64,000 nt of DNA from Candidatus Sericytochromatia bacterium (lineage in GTDB: Bacteria; Cyanobacteriota; Sericytochromatia; UBA7694; JACMQJ01), in NCBI GenBank assembly GCA_026004035.1, contig BPII01000006.1, positions 78,296 through 142,295 of the forward strand, read 5' to 3'. The translations under genes were made by a program, and so were the position numbers. The notes beneath the pieces are model-generated. The model was given only the letters and a program-made list of their open reading frames with translations. It had not been told where the DNA came from and did no database searches. Shown here in pieces: positions 59,115 to 64,000 of the stretch. Position 1 is the stretch's first letter. Every line of letters starts with the position of its first letter.

Positions 59115-60481
59115 TAATTTTTTCTTAATTTATTCGAAGAGACATCTATAATTTGCTCTTGCTTAGAAATAAGATAATCAGAAAAATCTTTACCTACAAT
59201 TATTGTATAATCAGTGTATAAATCACCTATACTTGCATTTACTAACTCAACAGGTATTTGTAAATCATTTTTTAAAAATTGTGCTGGTTTTTCTTTACCT
59301 GTTTGAATTATTATCTTTGTTTTATTAACTTTCTCTTTTGATTCTCCAACAGACCAAACAATCCAACCATTATCTCTTAAATATCTAGAAGTTTTAGCTG
59401 CTAATCTAGGAATATCTGATCCATTTAGAACTGTTATTTTATACTTTCTTTTTTCTATGTCTGAAAAATTATTTATATTATCAATGTTTTTATCTGCATA
59501 TATAGATTCTGGAAATCTTTCATTTATTAGTTCCTTAAAATTATATTCATCTATTTTCCAATAACTTATACCATGCCTATTATAAAATTCACCTGGTAAC
59601 ATTACCATTTTTATATTTTCTCTTTCCAAATTCTTTGCAAAATAAGCAATTTTAAGCATTTTAGAATAACTCATGTCAGTTATAAGATTTTTTTTTACTT
59701 CTTTAACAAGTTCTGGTATCTTTGTAAAAATTGTTGGATTCATTAATTTTAATGTTAATGCATTTATAAATTTTTGTTGTCTTTGAACTCTGCCAATATC
59801 TCCTATTTCATCATGTCTAAACCTAACATAAGCATGTGCTTTTTTACCATCAAGTAATTGTTTCCCTTTTTTTAAATCAATATACAATTTTGCTGTGTCA
59901 TCTTTATATTTCATATCCTTTTCAACATCTATTTCTATACCACCTAAAATATCTATTATGTTTATAAGAGCATTTACTTTTAAAATAACATAATGATGTA
60001 TTGGCATTCCTACAAGATTAGATACAACTTGTCTTGCTAATTGTTCTCCACCAATAGCATAAGCTGAATTTATTTTGTCATAATAATTTTTACCAGGTAT
60101 TAATATACGAGTATCTCTAGGTATAGAAAGCATATTTATTTGTTTTTTTGATGGATTTATATTTACAAAAATCATGGTATCTGTTCTTGTAGGAGCATCT
60201 TCTATAACTTTACCTCTATAATAACTTATATCACTTCCCATTACCAATATATTTAAAGTTTCTTCTAAAGGATTTCTTATTTCTTGTATTGTATTTACAG
60301 CTTTTTTTATATCAGATATTGATGTTATAGAAAATTTTTCATCACTACTATCATTAATTATATTTATTACACTATTTGCAGTTGCTAATGCTATTCCTAA
60401 TCCCCATGAAAGTGATATAAATATTAATGAAAATATTACTCTAAATATAATTTTATTTTTTTTGGATTTCTTTTTTAACAT
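59114..60481 (-). CDS. LytR-CpsA-Psr (LCP) family protein with LytR_C domain
   Basis: A short basic N-terminus and one membrane helix (about residues 13-33) precede an LCP domain at about 75-300: 'TRTDTMIFVNINPSKKQINML', 'SIPRDTRILIPG', 'KINSAYAIGG' and 'VRFRHDEIGDIGRVQRQQKF'. These include the conserved Arg and Asp residues that bind the polyprenyl pyrophosphate and magnesium. A LytR_C domain (about 350-435, 'KITVLNGSDIPRLAAKTSRYL') follows. LCP enzymes attach glycopolymers to the cell wall or proteins. It is cotranscribed with the ABC ATPase. Confidence 0.92.
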   Translation of the reverse strand: MLKKKSKKNKIIFRVIFSLIFISLSWGLGIALATANSVINIINDSSDEKFSITSISDIKKAVNTIQEIRNPLEETLNILVMGSDISYYRGKVIEDAPTRTDTMIFVNINPSKKQINMLSIPRDTRILIPGKNYYDKINSAYAIGGEQLARQVVSNLVGMPIHHYVILKVNALINIIDILGGIEIDVEKDMKYKDDTAKLYIDLKKGKQLLDGKKAHAYVRFRHDEIGDIGRVQRQQKFINALTLKLMNPTIFTKIPELVKEVKKNLITDMSYSKMLKIAYFAKNLERENIKMVMLPGEFYNRHGISYWKIDEYNFKELINERFPESIYADKNIDNINNFSDIEKRKYKITVLNGSDIPRLAAKTSRYLRDNGWIVWSVGESKEKVNKTKIIIQTGKEKPAQFLKNDLQIPVELVNASIGDLYTDYTIIVGKDFSDYLISKQEQIIDVSSNKLRKN

Positions 60482-60676
60482 TTTAAATTAAAAATAAAGA
60501 AAAATCTTATCACAATAAAAACTATTCTCACTTGTATCTAAATAATTTTTAATACTATCAATAAATTTAATATTACTAATAACAATTATAAAATCTTTTT
60601 TTAAGAATAGATAAAATTTAGGTAAAATGTACATTTATTTTGTTAATATTTAATCATTATCTTTTTATTTTTAAAT

Positions 60677-63508
60677 ATGTTAGAAAGTTTTGTAAATAGA
60701 CATATAAATATCTCTGATGAAGATTTATCTTTAATGTTAAAAGAAATAAATGTTACTTCAATTGATGAATTAATAGATAAAACAATTCCTGAATATATAA
60801 GACTAAAAGAGAATTTGAATTTACCTGAACCTTCAAGCGAATATGAATTATTAGAAGAGATAAATAAAAAAGCAAATAAGAATAAAGTTTTTAAAACGTA
60901 TATAGGATTAGGTTACTACAATACAATAACACCAAGTGTTATTTTAAGAAATATTTTTGAAAATCCTTCATGGTATACTTCATATACGCCTTATCAAGCT
61001 GAAATTTCACAAGGAAGATTAGAATCTCTTTTAAACTTTCAAACTGCAATTTCCGAACTAACTGGACTTCCAATTTCAAATGCTTCTTTACTAGATGAAG
61101 GAACAGCTGCTGCTGAAGCTATGGCAATGTTTTATAGAATAAATCCTAAAAAAAGATTCTTTATTTCTGATAAATGTTTTATACAAACAATACAAGTTGT
61201 AAAAACAAGAGCATTAGCTTTAGGTTTAGAAGTAATTATTGGTGATGTTAATGAGTATTTAAATGATGAAAATATTTGTGGATATATTCTACAATATCCT
61301 GATGAAAAAGGTAATATTTTAGATTATTCTAAAGTAATAGAAAAAATACATCAAAATAAGTCTTTAGTAGCTTTAGCTTGTGATATTTTATCTTTAACAA
61401 TTTTAAAAACTCCTGCTGAAATGAATGCTGATGTTGCTTTTGGAAGTACTCAAAGATTAGGAATACCTTTAGGATATGGTGGTCCACATGCTGCATTCTT
61501 TGCTACAAAAGAAGAGTTTAAAAGACAAGTTCCAGGTAGAATAATAGGTGTCTCAATAGATAAATATGGAAATAAAGCATATAGAATGGCTTTACAAACA
61601 AGGGAACAACATATAAGAAGAGATAAAGCAAATTCTAATATATGCACTTCACAATCATTATTAGCAAATATGGCTTCAATGTATTGTATTTACCATGGTC
61701 CAAATGGATTAAAAAAAATTTCTAATAGAATTCATAAATATGCATGTATTTTAGAAAAGAATTTAATAAATTTAGGTTATAAACAATTAAATGAAAATTT
61801 TTTTGATACATTAAGAATATATTCTGATATTGGAATAAAAAAAATAAAGGAAATTGCAATTGAAAATAAAACAAATTTTAGATATATAAATGAAAATGAA
61901 ATTGCTATTTCAATAGATGAAACTACTTCATTACAAGATATAGAAGAAATAGTAAAAATTTTTGCATTATCAAAAAATATTGATTTTATATTTATTCAAA
62001 ATGTTAATTATGATAGAATAGATAATTCTTTAAAAAGAAAATCAGAATTTTTAAAACATAAAATATTTAATTGTTATCATTCTGAAACAGAGTTATTAAG
62101 GTATATAAAAACTCTTGAGAAAAGAGATATATCATTAACGGAATCTATGATACCTCTTGGTTCTTGCACAATGAAGCTTAATCCAACAACAACATTAATT
62201 CCTTTATCATGGCGAAAATTTGCAAATATACATCCTTTTGTTCCAAAAGAACAAGTTCAAGGATATTTAGAAATAATACAAGAATTAGAAAAATATCTCT
62301 GTGAAATAACAGGCTTTTCTGCTGTATCTTTACAACCAAACTCAGGTGCTCAAGGTGAGTTTGCAGGTCTTTTGACTATAAGAGAATATTTAAAAGATAA
62401 TAATCAAGAAAACAGAAATATAGCATTAATACCATCTTCAGCACATGGAACTAATCCAGCTAGTGCAGTTATGGCAGGTTTTAATGTAGTTGTTATAAAT
62501 TGTGATGAAAACGGGAATATAGATTTTAATGATTTATCAAAAAAAGTAGAAGATAATAAAGATAATTTAGCAGTTCTGATGATAACATATCCATCGACAC
62601 ATGGAGTATTTGAAGAAAACATAATAGATATATGTGATTTAATTCATAAAAATGGTGGATTTGTCTATATGGATGGAGCTAATATGAATGCACAAGTAGG
62701 ATTGACAAATCCTAGAAAAATAGGTGCTGATGTTTGTCATCTTAATTTACATAAAACTTTTGCAATACCACATGGTGGTGGTGGTCCAGGAGCAGGTCCA
62801 ATTGCTGTAACAGAAAAATTAAAAAAATATTTACCATCTCATCCAATATTAGATAATTTTAAAGAAACATCTATAACTGTTTCATCAGCACCTTGGGGAA
62901 GTGCTTTAATATTACTAATATCCTATTCTTATATAAGACTTTTAGGCTCTGAAGGTCTTAAACTATCAACAAAATATGCCATTTTAAATGCAAATTATAT
63001 TAAATCAAGATTAGAAAAATATTATAAAGTTCTTTTTAAAGGAAAAAATAATACAGTAGCTCATGAAATGATAATTGATTTTAGAGAATTTAAAAAAATC
63101 AATATAGATGTTGAAGATATAGCTAAAAGATTAGCTGATTATGGTTTTCATGCTCCAACTATATCTTGGCCTGTTCCTGGAACTATTATGATAGAACCTA
63201 CCGAAAGTGAATCTAAAAAGGAGTTAGATAAATTTTGTGATGCTATGATAAGTATTTATAATGAAATCAAAGAAATAGAAAATGAAAAATATAGTAAAGA
63301 AAACAATGTTTTAAAAAACTCTCCACATACAATATACGATTTAGTAAAAGAAAACTGGGATTTCCCTTATTCAAAAGAAAAAGCTGTTTTTCCTTTAGAA
63401 TACTTAAAGAACAATAAATTTTTTCCAAGTGTTAATAGGATAAATAATGCTTATGGTGATAGAAATTTAATTTGCACTTGTCCTAATATAGATGATTATA
63501 AAAGTTAG
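60677..63508 (+). CDS. gcvP: Glycine dehydrogenase (decarboxylating), glycine-cleavage P protein
   Basis: The P protein decarboxylates glycine on PLP and passes the aminomethyl group to the H protein. It is the fused form (943 residues), with the N-terminal half ('YTPYQAEISQGRLESLLNFQT', 'EGTAAAEAMAMFYRI') and the C-terminal half containing the PLP lysine, Lys693, in HLNLHKTFAIPHGGGGPG. 'CTMKLNPTT' and 'AHGTNPASA' are also present. The gcvT and gcvH genes are not in the window, so the operon is split. The frame is open across 2.8 kb. It ends 9 bases before a tRNA-Leu on the other strand. Confidence 0.96.
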   Translation: MLESFVNRHINISDEDLSLMLKEINVTSIDELIDKTIPEYIRLKENLNLPEPSSEYELLEEINKKANKNKVFKTYIGLGYYNTITPSVILRNIFENPSWYTSYTPYQAEISQGRLESLLNFQTAISELTGLPISNASLLDEGTAAAEAMAMFYRINPKKRFFISDKCFIQTIQVVKTRALALGLEVIIGDVNEYLNDENICGYILQYPDEKGNILDYSKVIEKIHQNKSLVALACDILSLTILKTPAEMNADVAFGSTQRLGIPLGYGGPHAAFFATKEEFKRQVPGRIIGVSIDKYGNKAYRMALQTREQHIRRDKANSNICTSQSLLANMASMYCIYHGPNGLKKISNRIHKYACILEKNLINLGYKQLNENFFDTLRIYSDIGIKKIKEIAIENKTNFRYINENEIAISIDETTSLQDIEEIVKIFALSKNIDFIFIQNVNYDRIDNSLKRKSEFLKHKIFNCYHSETELLRYIKTLEKRDISLTESMIPLGSCTMKLNPTTTLIPLSWRKFANIHPFVPKEQVQGYLEIIQELEKYLCEITGFSAVSLQPNSGAQGEFAGLLTIREYLKDNNQENRNIALIPSSAHGTNPASAVMAGFNVVVINCDENGNIDFNDLSKKVEDNKDNLAVLMITYPSTHGVFEENIIDICDLIHKNGGFVYMDGANMNAQVGLTNPRKIGADVCHLNLHKTFAIPHGGGGPGAGPIAVTEKLKKYLPSHPILDNFKETSITVSSAPWGSALILLISYSYIRLLGSEGLKLSTKYAILNANYIKSRLEKYYKVLFKGKNNTVAHEMIIDFREFKKINIDVEDIAKRLADYGFHAPTISWPVPGTIMIEPTESESKKELDKFCDAMISIYNEIKEIENEKYSKENNVLKNSPHTIYDLVKENWDFPYSKEKAVFPLEYLKNNKFFPSVNRINNAYGDRNLICTCPNIDDYKS

Positions 63509-63517
63509 ATTAAAAAA

Positions 63518-63601
63518 TGCTGAAGAAGGGATTTGAACCCTTACTCTTTTTCAAGAACTAGACTCTGAATCTAGCGCGTCTACCAATTCCGCCACTTCAG
63601 C
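63518..63601 (-). tRNA. tRNA-Leu (anticodon CAG)
   Basis: On the minus strand an 84-base class II tRNA folds, with acceptor GCTGAAG/CTTCAGC, D arm 'GGAATTGGTAGACGC', anticodon stem CTAGA/TCTAG with loop TTCAGAG (anticodon CAG), a long variable arm and T arm 'GGGTTCAAATCCC'. No CCA is encoded. It reads CUG leucine codons, which are rare in this AT-rich genome. Its 5' end overlaps the 3' end of aroQ. Confidence 0.95.
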
Positions 63602-64000
63602 TTAATAGATTATTCATTGCATTTAAAGCTAATATATAACTATTATAACTAAAACCTGTTATTATACCATCTGATACTTTTGAAATATAAGAAATTTTTC
63701 TAAAATCTTCTCTAGCATATATATTTGATAAATGAACTTCTATAACTTTTAAATTAATTGAAGATAAAGCATCCATTATTGCTATACTAGTATGTGTATA
63801 AGCACCGGGGTTTATTATTATTCCATTGTAATTATTATAATATGCTTCATGTATAAAATTAACAATTTCACCTTCTATATTACTTTGCTTAATATTCACT
63901 AAAATATTTAACTTTTTTGCTTCTTCTTCAATTTTACTATTTATTTCTTCTAGCGAAAGATTACCATAGATATTTTTTTCTCTTATTCCTAGTAAATTTA
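63597..64000 (-). CDS. aroQ: 3-dehydroquinate dehydratase, type II (5' part outside the window)
   Basis: This is the third enzyme of the shikimate pathway. Motifs present are 'NLLGIREKNIYGN' near the N-terminus, 'IKQSNIEGEIVNFIHEA', 'GIIINPGAYTHTSIAIMDAL' (with the catalytic His) and 'IEVHLSNIYAREDFRKISYI'. Only the first dozen or so residues are missing beyond 64000. The stop codon (63597-63599) lies inside the 5' end of the downstream tRNA-Leu gene on the same strand, so the two overlap by 5 bases. The aromatic pathway gene at 14.2 kb is elsewhere. Confidence 0.95.
   Translation of the reverse strand, partial: NLLGIREKNIYGNLSLEEINSKIEEEAKKLNILVNIKQSNIEGEIVNFIHEAYYNNYNGIIINPGAYTHTSIAIMDALSSINLKVIEVHLSNIYAREDFRKISYISKVSDGIITGFSYNSYILALNAMNNLLS

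Overview
The window is strongly AT-rich (by eye about three quarters A+T), uses the standard genetic code with TGA as a stop, and comes from a Gram-negative-type bacterium. Evidence for an outer membrane includes a TolC-family channel, predicted outer-membrane beta-barrels, lipoprotein signal peptides and a chaperone/usher-like locus. Several genes point to a non-photosynthetic relative of cyanobacteria (Vampirovibrionia/Melainabacteria-like): an LdpA-like iron-sulfur protein, a CcmP-like tandem BMC-domain protein, REC-PATAN (DUF4388) response regulators, a two-domain SagB-type oxidoreductase and a ClpC-type AAA+ chaperone. No photosynthesis gene is visible. The taxonomic call is an inference from gene content.

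Layout. 0-2.3 kb: J-domain/beta-propeller protein and a glycosyltransferase. 2.4-7.5 kb: a tightly packed operon of adenosine deaminase, SagB-type oxidoreductase, SAM methyltransferase and a duplicated REC-PATAN regulator. 7.5-9 kb: dUTPase (minus) and a frame-broken BMC shell protein. 9.2-13.7 kb: repeat lipoprotein, outer-membrane protein, TolC-like channel and MarR regulator. 14.2-18.7 kb: DAHP synthase/chorismate mutase (minus), clpC and a coiled-coil protein. 18.8-26.3 kb: CcoS-like peptide, unknown protein, oligopeptide-binding lipoprotein, BatD/DUF4381-like protein, phospholipase-D-like protein, beta-propeller lipoprotein and 2-Cys peroxiredoxin, several of them frame-broken. 26.5-31.1 kb: Cu+ ATPase and murA (both minus). 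31.3-35.2 kb: usher-like protein, periplasmic chaperone and fibre subunit (minus), with a 24-A tract upstream. 35.4-40.3 kb: type IV pilin-like protein, LRV-repeat Ser/Thr kinase and ankyrin protein. 40.5-43.6 kb: V8-like protease lipoprotein, then an ECF sigma / anti-sigma / McjB-like peptidase operon. 43.8-47.3 kb (minus): MMPL remnant, hemN, PTPS-III-like enzyme and LdpA. 47.7-54.1 kb: a giant TPR protein. 54.2-60.5 kb: MFS exporter, a minisatellite-bearing protein, folD, ABC ATPase and an LCP protein. 60.7-64 kb: gcvP, tRNA-Leu(CAG) and the 3' part of aroQ.

Two observations cut across the genes. First, at least a dozen genes are broken by single-base frameshifts. Almost all are repaired by removing one base, often in an A or T run, and they cluster at 8.6-9.0 kb and 20.7-26.3 kb. 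They may be sequencing errors or real decay. Second, intergenic regions carry short dispersed repeats that look like MITEs: a ~140-bp family in three copies, and a 250-bp element whose insertion site can be reconstructed from an apparent empty-site paralogue elsewhere in the window.

The most system-like candidates are four. The chaperone/usher-like fibre locus has a possible phase-variable poly-A/T promoter. The ECF sigma/anti-sigma/McjB-like operon has no lasso-peptide partners. The SagB-methyltransferase-REC/PATAN operon is translationally coupled. The LdpA gene sits next to a PTPS-III-like folate enzyme.
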